From NCBI GenBank assembly GCA_002338505.1, contig DDIK01000184.1, positions 1-7,052 on the forward strand: 7,052 bases of DNA, written 5' to 3'. The notes under the pieces are model-generated. The model saw only the letters and a list, made by a program, of their open reading frames with translations, did no database searches and was not told the DNA's origin. Made by a program: the position numbers and the translations under genes. Shown piece after piece: positions 1-5,385 of the stretch. Positions within the stretch are counted from its first letter, which is position 1, and each line of letters begins with the position of its first letter. This DNA is from Bacteriovorax sp. UBA1852 (GTDB lineage: Bacteria; Bdellovibrionota; Bacteriovoracia; Bacteriovoracales; Bacteriovoracaceae).

Positions 1-303
1 TATCTTACTGTAATCAAGAATATCCTCTTCCTTAGGTCTCGGGTCTAAATAGATAATCTGTAATTCATTCTTATTAAAGATACCTCTGGTGAGTGTTATT
101 ATTTCAAATGTAGGCATGTCATGAGTCTGACCAATAATAAGAAAAGTATCAAATAACTCTTCTTCTAAAATAGACAATGCCTGGAATCCTTCAAGAGCGA
201 TCTCTACTACGAAACCCTGAAGTCGAAATCTTGATGCTAGCGTATCTCTACGGTTTGCCTTTCTATCAAGAATGAGAATTTTCTGTGGCTTCTTTTTTTC
301 CAT
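1..303 (-). CDS. Degenerate receiver-domain (CheY-like) protein, N-terminal part
   Basis: This reading frame starts at the ATG at 303-301 and runs off the left edge, giving 101 codons. Residues 8-88 follow the receiver-domain pattern: a first beta strand (KILILD, 8-13), an amphipathic helix, then FVVEIALEGFQAL and a third strand (FDTFLIIG, 51-58). The phosphorylation pocket is largely missing. Only one Asp of the usual acidic pair is present (D13, followed by R14-K15). The phosphoacceptor position at the end of beta-3 is Ile57/Gly58 instead of Asp, and the usual Thr/Ser after beta-4 is replaced in YLDP (D87). It is therefore probably a phosphorylation-independent signalling or scaffold domain; the output domain, if any, lies outside the window. 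No in-frame ATG, GTG or TTG lies between an upstream TAA and this ATG, and there is no Shine-Dalgarno; a TATAAT box is immediately upstream. The fold call is by motif pattern; the function is unknown. Confidence 0.7.
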   Translation of the reverse strand, partial: MEKKKPQKILILDRKANRRDTLASRFRLQGFVVEIALEGFQALSILEEELFDTFLIIGQTHDMPTFEIITLTRGIFNKNELQIIYLDPRPKEEDILDYSKI

Positions 304-309
304 AGAACG

Positions 310-338
310 ATTATATTTAAGGATTAGATATATGAAAG
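310..338 (-). promoter_or_regulatory. Candidate sigma-70 promoter giving a leaderless mRNA
   Basis: On the minus strand a perfect TATAAT (315-310) lies 6 nt before the ATG of the receiver-like gene. A poor -35 (CTTTCA, 338-333, 3 of 6 matches) sits 17 bp upstream. Initiation about 7 nt after the -10 would fall on or next to the A of the ATG, so the transcript would have essentially no leader, which agrees with the absence of a Shine-Dalgarno. This is inferred from spacing only; TATAAT can occur by chance in AT-rich DNA. Confidence 0.45.
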
Positions 339-365
339 ACTTAATGTGTTATAAGAAAAAAATAA

Positions 366-394
366 TTGACAGATTTTTTTAGTCTGTTTATATT
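366..394 (+). promoter_or_regulatory. Sigma-70 promoter of the tRNA-Gly gene
   Basis: A perfect -35 TTGACA (366-371), a 17-bp spacer and -10 TATATT (389-394, 5 of 6) lie 17 bp before the first base of the tRNA, so transcription should start near 401. The spacer holds a T-tract (374-380). An inverted repeat, ACAGA (369-373) and TCTGT (383-387), overlaps the -35 edge. Its strength fits a stable-RNA gene. Confidence 0.75.
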
Positions 395-411
395 TCCTAA
401 GTTCAAGTAAT

Positions 412-486
412 GCGGGAGTAGCACAGTGGTAGTGCGCCACCTTGCCAAGGTGGAGGTCGCCAGTTCGACCCTGGTCTCCCGCTCCA
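412..486 (+). tRNA. tRNA-Gly (anticodon GCC), CCA encoded
   Basis: A complete cloverleaf can be drawn. The acceptor stem is GCGGGAG (412-418) with CTCCCGC (476-482), discriminator T483 and encoded CCA at 484-486. The D stem is GCAC (421-424) with GTGC (432-435). The anticodon stem is CCACC (437-441) with GGTGG (449-453), and the loop TTGCCAA carries anticodon GCC at 444-446. The T stem GCCAG/CTGGT has one G-U pair and the T loop is TTCGACC (464-470). The tRNA reads GGC and GGU glycine codons. It has its own strong promoter and seems to be a single-gene unit. Its 3' end, from the T loop through CCA, is repeated 131 bp downstream. Confidence 0.97.
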
Positions 487-551
487 TTGCACCAATCATG
501 ATTATTTACGGAATAAGTTGGAAAGGCTTCAAGGTCCGGCGAGATGCTCAT

Positions 552-583
552 CGTCAAAACTATCCTTTGGGATAGTTTTAACG
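552..583. terminator. Hairpin, probable bidirectional terminator between tRNA-Gly and the SOUL gene
   Basis: AAAACTATCC (556-565) and GGATAGTTTT (570-579) form a perfect 10-bp stem with a TTTG loop. The stem extends past one mismatch through CGT/ACG (552-554 and 581-583). Each arm ends in a four-base A/T run, so the structure looks similar from either strand and could end both the tRNA transcript and the convergent SOUL transcript. The T tract is short, so efficiency is uncertain. It lies between the two copies of the tRNA-tail repeat and may have arrived with that segment. Confidence 0.55.
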
Positions 584-592
584 CTGGCACAA

Positions 593-619
593 AGTTCGAC
601 CCTGGTCTTCCGCTCCATT
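593..619 (+). repeat. Partial copy of the tRNA-Gly 3' end (attachment-site-like direct repeat)
   Basis: These 27 nt match 462-488, the tRNA-Gly T loop through CCA plus two flanking bases, at 26 of 27 positions. The one difference is T609 for C478. Identity stops abruptly on both sides. The copy has no acceptor 5' strand, D arm or anticodon arm, so it is not a functional tRNA. Duplication of a tRNA 3' end from the T loop outward is what tyrosine-recombinase integration leaves behind. Only 104 bp separate the copies and no integrase is present, so it would be a remnant or a very small element. The alternative is decay of a tandem tRNA duplication by internal deletion. Confidence 0.75.
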
Positions 620-646
620 ACTCTAATCGAATCAATATTTCTTAAA

Positions 647-1273
647 TTACTTATATTCAACTTCAATAATGATTTCATTTCTTCTAAGAAATGGTAACGT
701 CATTGGCGAATTGTAACCTGCAAGTACGGGCTTAGATATGATTGAAAACCTTCCGTCATTCTTTATCCAACTAGTGAGTTTACGTGTGTTTTTTTCAATG
801 GCCCTTTTTGTCATGAATCCATTAAATCTAATAGTTGCTTTAAGGCTTTTTTGAATCTCCTTGAGAATGACTTCTCTATTTAAGGGCTTTGGTGCGCTCT
901 CATATGTAAACTCAGAAGGAAGGACAAAAGACATTTGAAAAATACTATCTTCTTCATTTTGATTTATTATAACTGGAGCGGTCATAGGAATTTTGGTGCT
1001 ATCATTTATAATTACTGGTGCCGTCATATCTATGTTTTGGCTTAAAGTATTGTTTCCCGATATATATCTAAATAGCGTCCTAAATGCTTTCTTGTCATAT
1101 AGGTCTTTTGAGTCATAAGAGACAGAAGCTGTGACATAGCTCTCATAGTCTCTAACTTCTATTCTTTTATCTTCAGTGACGATTGAGTACTTAAGCTCCT
1201 CAGTCGCTTGAGAACTAAGAGAAAAAGTCATTGTTGCTAAGATCGTAAGTAACATACTTTTTTTGAATTTCAT
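647..1273 (-). CDS. Secreted SOUL-family heme-binding protein
   Basis: The product has 208 residues. A signal peptide (MKFKK, a hydrophobic stretch at 7-20, likely cleavage after SQA at 23) predicts export to the periplasm. The rest matches the SOUL/HBP family: IEVRDYESYVTASV (38-51), AFRTLFRYISG (63-73), two MTAPV motifs (83-87 and 97-101), a central sheet-helix region, and the near-C-terminal Y-N-S-P-M-T-L-P-F-L-R-R-N-E signature (187-200). Family members bind heme or other tetrapyrroles and the length is typical; the bacterial role is poorly known and ligand binding is not shown by sequence. The start is supported by AAGGAG (1285-1280) six bases before the ATG. The gene is monocistronic: convergent to the tRNA and divergent from the K+ channel gene. 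A lipoprotein signal is excluded because no lipobox Cys is present. Confidence 0.88.
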   Translation of the reverse strand: MKFKKSMLLTILATMTFSLSSQATEELKYSIVTEDKRIEVRDYESYVTASVSYDSKDLYDKKAFRTLFRYISGNNTLSQNIDMTAPVIINDSTKIPMTAPVIINQNEEDSIFQMSFVLPSEFTYESAPKPLNREVILKEIQKSLKATIRFNGFMTKRAIEKNTRKLTSWIKNDGRFSIISKPVLAGYNSPMTLPFLRRNEIIIEVEYK

Positions 1274-1352
1274 TATCTTCTCCTTTTAACATTATTTATT
1301 TTTACAAAAACTGCGTAGCTTTGAGAATTAGACAAAGAGGCAAGTTGGAGTG

Positions 1353-1369
1353 TCTAACTTTTAGTTAGA
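1353..1369. promoter_or_regulatory. Palindrome in the divergent SOUL/K+ channel intergenic region (possible operator)
   Basis: TCTAACT (1353-1359) and AGTTAGA (1363-1369) are perfect inverted arms around TTT. The site lies 68 bp before the channel start and 80 bp before the SOUL start (opposite strand), in a 163-bp shared upstream region. The arrangement would suit a dimeric repressor site, but no regulator is encoded nearby and a second copy was not seen. The neighbouring promoters could not be placed with confidence. Confidence 0.3.
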
Positions 1370-1436
1370 TTTAAGGAAAAAGATACCACTGTGATAGCCT
1401 TTCTTGTGCAATTTCAAATAGCTGAGATAATGAACT

Positions 1437-2471
1437 ATGGAAACAAAAAGTGTTCTAATAAAAATATTGGCCATTACTGCGCTTATCGTTGTCATCGTCT
1501 TTGGTGGTACTCTTACTTATGCCTCTTTGGAGAGTTTGCCGTTCTTCGATGCTCTCTACATGACAGTTATCACGCTTACGACAACTGGTTATGGGGACCT
1601 TGTTCCTCGAACGATTGGTGGAAAAGTATTTACTATTTTTCTTTTACTCTTAGGTGTAGGGCTAGTGACATTTAGTGTTTCTACAATTTTAAGCTATATT
1701 GCAAGTATTGACTTCACTCAAAGAAGGAGACAGAAAATGGAGAATAAGATTAAGGATTTCGAAGCACATACTGTTGTTTGTGGTTTTGGAAGAATGGGAG
1801 AAATTATTTGTCGACGACTCAAAGAAGAAAGTGTGAAGTTTGTTGTCATTGAAAAAAAAGAACATCTCTTAGAGAAGTTAAATTCAGAGGGATATAATTA
1901 TATCGTAGGTGATGCAGCTCATGATGATATCTTATTGAAGGCAGGAGTAGATAAAGCACGTGTTCTTGTCTCCGTTGTAGATAATGATTCAGATGGACTA
2001 TATATTGCTTTAGCATGTCGATCATTTAATAAAGACCTTCAAATTATTGTTAGAGCAAATGAGAGAAGTGCAGAGAGAAGAATGCTTAGAGCTGGAGCTG
2101 ATAAAGTTGTTCTTCCATTTGTTATGAGTGGTCTCAATGTTGCTGAAAGTGTTTTGAACCCAGGTGTAGAAGATTTTTTGAATATTAAAGGAATGAGAGG
2201 AAGTCACGGTGAAGAGGTACCTATTCAGTTGGCTGATCTCTACGTTTCTGAGAAGTCTGACTTGATACAAAAGAAACTGAGCGAAGTAGGACCTCAGATG
2301 GAGGATATTATTATCGTTGGAGTAAGAAAGCTTAACAAGAAGTTTGTCTTTAATCCAAGGGGAGAATATACCTTTGAGCAGGGAGATTGTATTATCGCTA
2401 TGGGTGCTCAAGAGGACTATGTTAAGACACGTGATCGCTATCACTTATCAAGTTACTTACCTAAGCAGTAG
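1437..2471 (+). CDS. MthK-type two-TM potassium channel with RCK (TrkA-N/TrkA-C) domain
   Basis: The product has 344 residues. It has TM1 (about 7-24), a pore helix and K+ selectivity filter TTTGYGD (48-54), TM2 (about 64-90), and a basic linker RRRQK (96-100). A Rossmann-fold RCK-N/TrkA-N domain follows (about 111-235), with the nucleotide-binding loop CGFGRMG (115-121), the acidic residue E139 after beta-2, and VGD (157-159). The RCK-C/TrkA-C domain is at about 255-338. Proteins of this architecture form tetrameric inner-membrane K+ channels gated by ligands on the RCK ring (Ca2+ in MthK; nucleotides or other ions elsewhere); the ligand here cannot be read from sequence. The ATG at 1437 is the first possible start because TGA lies in frame at 1431-1433. 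Only a weak GAGA (1424-1427) precedes it. A much better internal ribosome site lies before Met101. The gene appears monocistronic and is convergent with the pseudo-receiver gene. Confidence 0.93.
   Translation: METKSVLIKILAITALIVVIVFGGTLTYASLESLPFFDALYMTVITLTTTGYGDLVPRTIGGKVFTIFLLLLGVGLVTFSVSTILSYIASIDFTQRRRQKMENKIKDFEAHTVVCGFGRMGEIICRRLKEESVKFVVIEKKEHLLEKLNSEGYNYIVGDAAHDDILLKAGVDKARVLVSVVDNDSDGLYIALACRSFNKDLQIIVRANERSAERRMLRAGADKVVLPFVMSGLNVAESVLNPGVEDFLNIKGMRGSHGEEVPIQLADLYVSEKSDLIQKKLSEVGPQMEDIIIVGVRKLNKKFVFNPRGEYTFEQGDCIIAMGAQEDYVKTRDRYHLSSYLPKQ
1724..1739 (+). promoter_or_regulatory. Internal Shine-Dalgarno and ATG for a free RCK subunit
   Basis: AAGGAG (1724-1729) sits 7 nt before an in-frame ATG (1737-1739, Met101), at the junction between the TM2 linker and the RCK domain. 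It is far better placed than the weak site of the full-length start. In archaeal MthK an internal start at Met107, at the same point in the architecture, makes soluble RCK subunits that complete the octameric gating ring. The sequence elements are seen directly; use of the start is inferred. The purine-rich codons for RRRQK could mimic a Shine-Dalgarno by chance. Confidence 0.5.
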
Positions 2472-2593
2472 CAATTTCATCAAGATAGCTAATTAAATTG
2501 GCTTCTTCACTATTTTTAAAACTAAAGTTGTAACGTGAGATTTAGTATTATCAGTAATATACTAAAGAAAATCTTAATCTTTTCGCTCTTCAT
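2461..2593 (-). other. Possible frameshifted or degenerate small secreted-peptide ORF
   Basis: Between the two convergent genes the minus strand holds ATG at 2593 followed by 23 codons: a Lys-rich start (MKSEKIK) and a hydrophobic stretch (FFSILLIILNLTLQL), ending at TAG 2524-2522. Another frame continues for about 25 codons with coding-like composition (RYNFSFKNSEEANLIS and on to LDEIATA), ending at TAG 2463-2461 inside the channel gene's 3' end. Joined by a frameshift they would resemble a signal peptide plus a short mature chain. There is no Shine-Dalgarno and no recognisable family, so chance in AT-rich spacer DNA is equally likely. Confidence 0.15.
2541..2566. terminator. Weak hairpin between convergent channel and pseudo-receiver genes
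   Basis: TTTAGTA (2541-2547) pairs with TACTAAA (2560-2566). Next to it TTA (2548-2550) pairs with TAA (2555-2557), with a two-base bulge and a TCAG loop. The position between convergent stops suits a bidirectional terminator, but the stem is all but GC-free and no clean T tract follows on either strand. Confidence 0.3.
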
Positions 2594-2615
2594 GGAAGTC
2601 AAAAGTATCTGTTGA

Positions 2616-3971
2616 TTAGCTTTGTTCAACTTTAGTGAGAAGTGCTTCATAGTTTGGTCTAAAGTCGGGAAATGCTTTAATTGCGCTGTAAATAATATCT
2701 TCAAGAGCATCTTTTTTTCTACCTATCTCTAATCCTGTTATGATCAAGGTATAAAAAAGAAAATGGCTTTTGTAATTTTTATTGAATAATTCAATACCCA
2801 GTTTGAAATTTTCATCATGTGTTCTTGAGGCGTAGTAAGCCTTGTATTCCATGAGATCAATTTCTTTTTCATCACTAAAGTTAGAATAATATTTCGAATA
2901 CAATTCTTCTGCTTTAGCTTTGAAGTCACTGGTTTTTATAAGAATATCTATGGCCGTATTAAAGACCTTAAAATTGGTACCACCAGACAATAGTAGTGTA
3001 CTCGTTATAGCATCAACGGCTTCTTGTGCCTTCTCAGGATTTTCATCTAACATGCCTTTGGCAGCTTCTTGATAGAGCTCGACTAAACTCATTTTATCTT
3101 CTTTGGTTAGAAGCACATCATCAGTATATTGTTGTCCTAAGTTTAACGCCTTGGTAAATTGTTTGTTCTCTACGTATATTCTTAGAAATAGTATGAGGTT
3201 CTCTGGGACACACTCGAAATGTTCAAGAAAAGAGTCTTGAAGCTCAGATGCTTGTTTAAAATTTCCAAGCGCGTAATACGCCTTTATTGAGTCATGGAGA
3301 GCCTTAAAGTTAATAGGGTCTTCTTCTAATAGAAGTTCATAGGCCTCAATTGATTTATCATAGTGAGCTTGATTGAAATATATCTCACCCAGCAGTGAAA
3401 ACTTATCTACGTCTCTTAATTGTTCCTCATTTTTGCTAAGCAAGTCTATCGAGGCACTGAAGTCTTTTCTATTTATACAGGACTGAATATCAGCGATAAT
3501 CAAATCTCTGGGTTTAACTTGTAATTTTTGTATAAACACAGACTGTAATCCATTAGCATAGCCCTGAATACTCTGTTCTCCTTTGAAGATTTCATCGTAT
3601 TTATGTTCGTACTTATAAGTACGCATATAGTGACTTGGACTACTAGTTAGAGAGATGAAGATATTATCAATTGTTGAGGGGAAATTTTCTCTATGAAGTC
3701 TCATCAGGTCAATTGAGCCAAACTCTTCATCAATAACAAAGGAGCAGATGACTATTGATGGCTTATATTCAGTTAATATCTCTTTTGCGGCGTAAAATGA
3801 GTCTGTGACGCCAATTCTATCAAGCGAGAAGTTAAACATGACGAGAACTTTCTTAATATTAGTTCGTAATGTTTTACTCGGTGTCACGATCAAAACTGAT
3901 TGACCGTCAAACTTTGTCGATACGAGCTTTAAGAGCTTGTCATGTATTTGAATACCAGTATCATTACTCAC
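2616..3971 (-). CDS. Pseudo-receiver/TPR-like signalling protein
   Basis: The product has 451 residues with no signal peptide or membrane segment, so it is cytoplasmic. Residues 24-145 have the receiver pattern (SVLIVTPSKTLRTNIKKVL, then PSIVICSF, FISLTSS, YDEIFKGE). The acidic pair is T30-P31 and the phosphoacceptor position is Ser77. The switch Thr109 and a candidate Lys130 remain, so the fold is kept but Asp phosphorylation is lost. Residues about 160-445 are helical with TPR-like repeats, clearest at 190-254 (LLGEIYFNQAHYDKSIEAY..., then ALHDSIKAYYALGNFKQASEL) and 405-445. Such proteins usually act by protein-protein contact; the partner is unknown. The start is GTG (3971-3969) with AAGGAAG (3984-3978) six bases upstream, and an in-frame TAA five codons before it rules out a longer form. 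A weak TATAGA -10 may lie at 4016-4011. The gene is separated by 225 bp from the upstream kamA-like gene and is probably transcribed alone. Confidence 0.8.
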   Translation of the reverse strand: MSNDTGIQIHDKLLKLVSTKFDGQSVLIVTPSKTLRTNIKKVLVMFNFSLDRIGVTDSFYAAKEILTEYKPSIVICSFVIDEEFGSIDLMRLHRENFPSTIDNIFISLTSSPSHYMRTYKYEHKYDEIFKGEQSIQGYANGLQSVFIQKLQVKPRDLIIADIQSCINRKDFSASIDLLSKNEEQLRDVDKFSLLGEIYFNQAHYDKSIEAYELLLEEDPINFKALHDSIKAYYALGNFKQASELQDSFLEHFECVPENLILFLRIYVENKQFTKALNLGQQYTDDVLLTKEDKMSLVELYQEAAKGMLDENPEKAQEAVDAITSTLLLSGGTNFKVFNTAIDILIKTSDFKAKAEELYSKYYSNFSDEKEIDLMEYKAYYASRTHDENFKLGIELFNKNYKSHFLFYTLIITGLEIGRKKDALEDIIYSAIKAFPDFRPNYEALLTKVEQS

Positions 3972-4052
3972 TAGCTTCTTCCTTTAACCAATCATTTCAT
4001 TTAAGAATATTCTATACCTATTTCATAAAGGAAGAATGTGAAGTTTGATTGC

Positions 4053-4117
4053 CTTAAGATTTTAACTCTTAAGTGCTTGATATTAAAGGCAGAAAAAAAG
4101 TGCACTTAATTTAAAAT
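4053..4117. repeat. Nested inverted repeats in the 225-bp intergenic gap
   Basis: TTAAGTGC (4069-4076) pairs with GCACTTAA (4102-4109) around a 25-nt loop. Outside it, ATTTTAA (4059-4065) pairs with TTAAAAT (4111-4117) across a small asymmetric internal loop. A competing smaller hairpin uses CTTAAGA (4053-4059) with TCTTAAG (4067-4073). The right arm contains the 10-bp palindrome AAGTGCACTT (4098-4107), which on the minus strand runs into a T-run (read as CTTTTTTTCT, 4100-4091). It lies downstream of the aminomutase stop and upstream of the pseudo-receiver gene. It could act as a terminator for the operon, a leader structure, or a protein-binding region. Confidence 0.45.
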
Positions 4118-4196
4118 TACCTTTGTTTAATTATGGGGATATTTTGATACTTCTGAGTCTTGACAGGTATTTTTGTCACTTAATATCTTTTAAGTA

Positions 4197-5156
4197 CTAA
4201 GCGATGACGGTTTTACCAGAAGGATTATCTTGAATATAATGTGGAAGCAGCCAACCTGAAACTTCTTTTCTTAGCTTTCTCATTATTGCCTGGCCATGAT
4301 CTTTAGATACCATGAAATGCATGCCACCTTTAACTTTATCAGGATGATGAAGATAATAGGGGCGAATGCTATTTTGATCTAGTTTATATATTAAGCTTTT
4401 AAGAATTAATGGACAGTCGTTAATACCTTTTAAAAGTACTGTTTGAGAGAGTAGCTGAAAATGTGACAATTTCTCAAATGCACTTTCAACATCTGAAGTA
4501 ATTTCACTTGCATGATTGACGTGAATAGAAAAAACTATTTTAAGCCTTCCTTTATTTTCTTTTATCGTTTTTATAAAGTCCTTTGTTATTCTACTTGGAA
4601 GAGAAACAGGAGTTCGAGTATGAAAACGTAGGTACTTGATACTAGAGTGAGTTTTTATAATATTTAGAATTTCTAAAATTCTCTGGTTAGATAAAACTAA
4701 AGGGTCTCCGCCCGATAAGATAACTTCATTTATATTTAAGTTCTTACTCAGATACTCATCTAGGACTTTTAATTTCCCTTTAAGAACATCGGCCCCTGTA
4801 CTTAGCTCATTTTTTCTAAAGCAGTAGCGACAGATCACAGGACAAGTGGATGTTGGAAAGAAGAGTATTCTATTATTATAGCGATGAACAATACCATCGT
4901 TTAATGAATTTTCTTGATCACCGATGGGATCATCAACACCTTGATTTTGATTCTCTAGTTCTTCTTCGATGGGCATGAATTGTTTGATCAGCACGGAGGA
5001 TTTATTCTCTTTAATTTCTTTTGCGATATGTAGAGGAATATTTATATCGTATGGAAAATCAGAAGTTAAATTCTTTTCAAAGTAATCATTGAAGTCTTTT
5101 ACAGAGCGAATGTTTTGTCTTAGTTCTTTTTGCCAAGTTTCATTTGTCGTTGTCAT
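4197..5156 (-). CDS. KamA/EpmB-family radical SAM lysine aminomutase-like protein
   Basis: With the ATG at 5156 the product has 319 residues. The numbering here uses the possible TTG start at 5177 (326 residues). The radical SAM cluster motif is C112-x3-C116-x2-C119 (CPVICRYCF), followed by SGGDPL (155-160) for SAM binding, FHTRTPV (185-191), and PYYLHHPDKVKGGMHF (273-288). The near-terminal SGKT places K322 where the family forms its PLP Schiff base. KamA converts L-lysine to beta-lysine; EpmB makes (R)-beta-lysine used by EpmA to modify elongation factor P. The LHHPDKVKG..HFMVS stretch and short C terminus look closer to EpmB than to catabolic KamA, but no efp or epmA gene is in the window, so the substrate is open. 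ATG 5156 is chosen over TTG 5177 by codon preference; neither has a strong Shine-Dalgarno. The start lies within the end of the upstream membrane-protein gene (17-bp overlap), suggesting translational coupling. Confidence 0.85.
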   Translation of the reverse strand: MTTTNETWQKELRQNIRSVKDFNDYFEKNLTSDFPYDINIPLHIAKEIKENKSSVLIKQFMPIEEELENQNQGVDDPIGDQENSLNDGIVHRYNNRILFFPTSTCPVICRYCFRKNELSTGADVLKGKLKVLDEYLSKNLNINEVILSGGDPLVLSNQRILEILNIIKTHSSIKYLRFHTRTPVSLPSRITKDFIKTIKENKGRLKIVFSIHVNHASEITSDVESAFEKLSHFQLLSQTVLLKGINDCPLILKSLIYKLDQNSIRPYYLHHPDKVKGGMHFMVSKDHGQAIMRKLRKEVSGWLLPHYIQDNPSGKTVIA

Positions 5157-5385
5157 TACTATTTTCTTGAGTCTCAAGTTCTTTTAAATGATGATACTTC
5201 GCCCATGCCGCACAACCTCTAATTAAGAGTGCCCCATAAATACCAATACCAGCGAAATGGTACATGACATGTAAAGTGGAGAGGCGACCGGTGTTTTGCA
5301 AAAGCCAATAGATCCACCACAGAAGAAGAATGTGAATAATGAAAATAATGACCTGCTGAAATTTATAGAAGAGACTCTTTTTCAA
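5140..5385 (-). CDS. Small two-TM membrane protein, unknown function
   Basis: The product has 81 residues with two hydrophobic segments, about 10-30 (aromatic-rich, LLLWWIYWLLQ) and 39-61. They are joined by a short loop (NTGRLSTL), and a hydrophilic tail KYHHLKELETQENSNDNDK follows. The Lys-rich N terminus predicts both ends in the cytoplasm. No family is recognised. The start is TTG (5385-5383), well supported by AAGGAG (5398-5393) 7 nt upstream inside the end of the exonuclease gene, whose TGA overlaps the TTG as TTGA. The 3' end overlaps the aminomutase start. Its place between two overlapping partners makes it a real gene despite its size. It might anchor or assist a neighbour at the membrane, but nothing in the sequence shows this. 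Confidence 0.75.
   Translation of the reverse strand: MKKSLFYKFQQVIIFIIHILLLWWIYWLLQNTGRLSTLHVMYHFAGIGIYGALLIRGCAAWAKYHHLKELETQENSNDNDK

Noticed and set aside
324..590. Minus-strand ORF of 88 codons antisense to tRNA-Gly
   Set aside because: It is the reverse complement of the tRNA plus AT-rich spacer; the GRTGDLHL-type peptide is a typical artefact of antisense tRNA translation.
593..619. Second tRNA-Gly gene
   Set aside because: Only the T loop and 3' acceptor part is present; the upstream bases do not form acceptor, D or anticodon arms.
971..1032. Repeated MTAPVII motif in the SOUL protein as a recent internal duplication
   Set aside because: Two MTxPV motifs are usual in bacterial SOUL proteins, and the DNA copies differ, so this is a family feature.
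1301..1328. TTTACA / GAGAAT pair as the channel-gene promoter
   Set aside because: The 16-bp spacing and 4-of-6 match at -10 are no better than expected by chance in this AT-rich spacer.
1391..1675. Plus-strand GTG-initiated ORF overlapping the channel gene
   Set aside because: It is an out-of-frame shadow with Trp/Cys-rich, unconserved-looking sequence, while the overlapping frame encodes clear K+ channel motifs.
2022..2444. Minus-strand ORF of 140 codons inside the channel gene
   Set aside because: It is antisense to the RCK domain, has no recognisable motif or Shine-Dalgarno, and the plus frame is strongly supported.
2744..2929. Minus-strand ORF inside the pseudo-receiver gene
   Set aside because: It is an alternative frame of a well-supported CDS with low-complexity composition.
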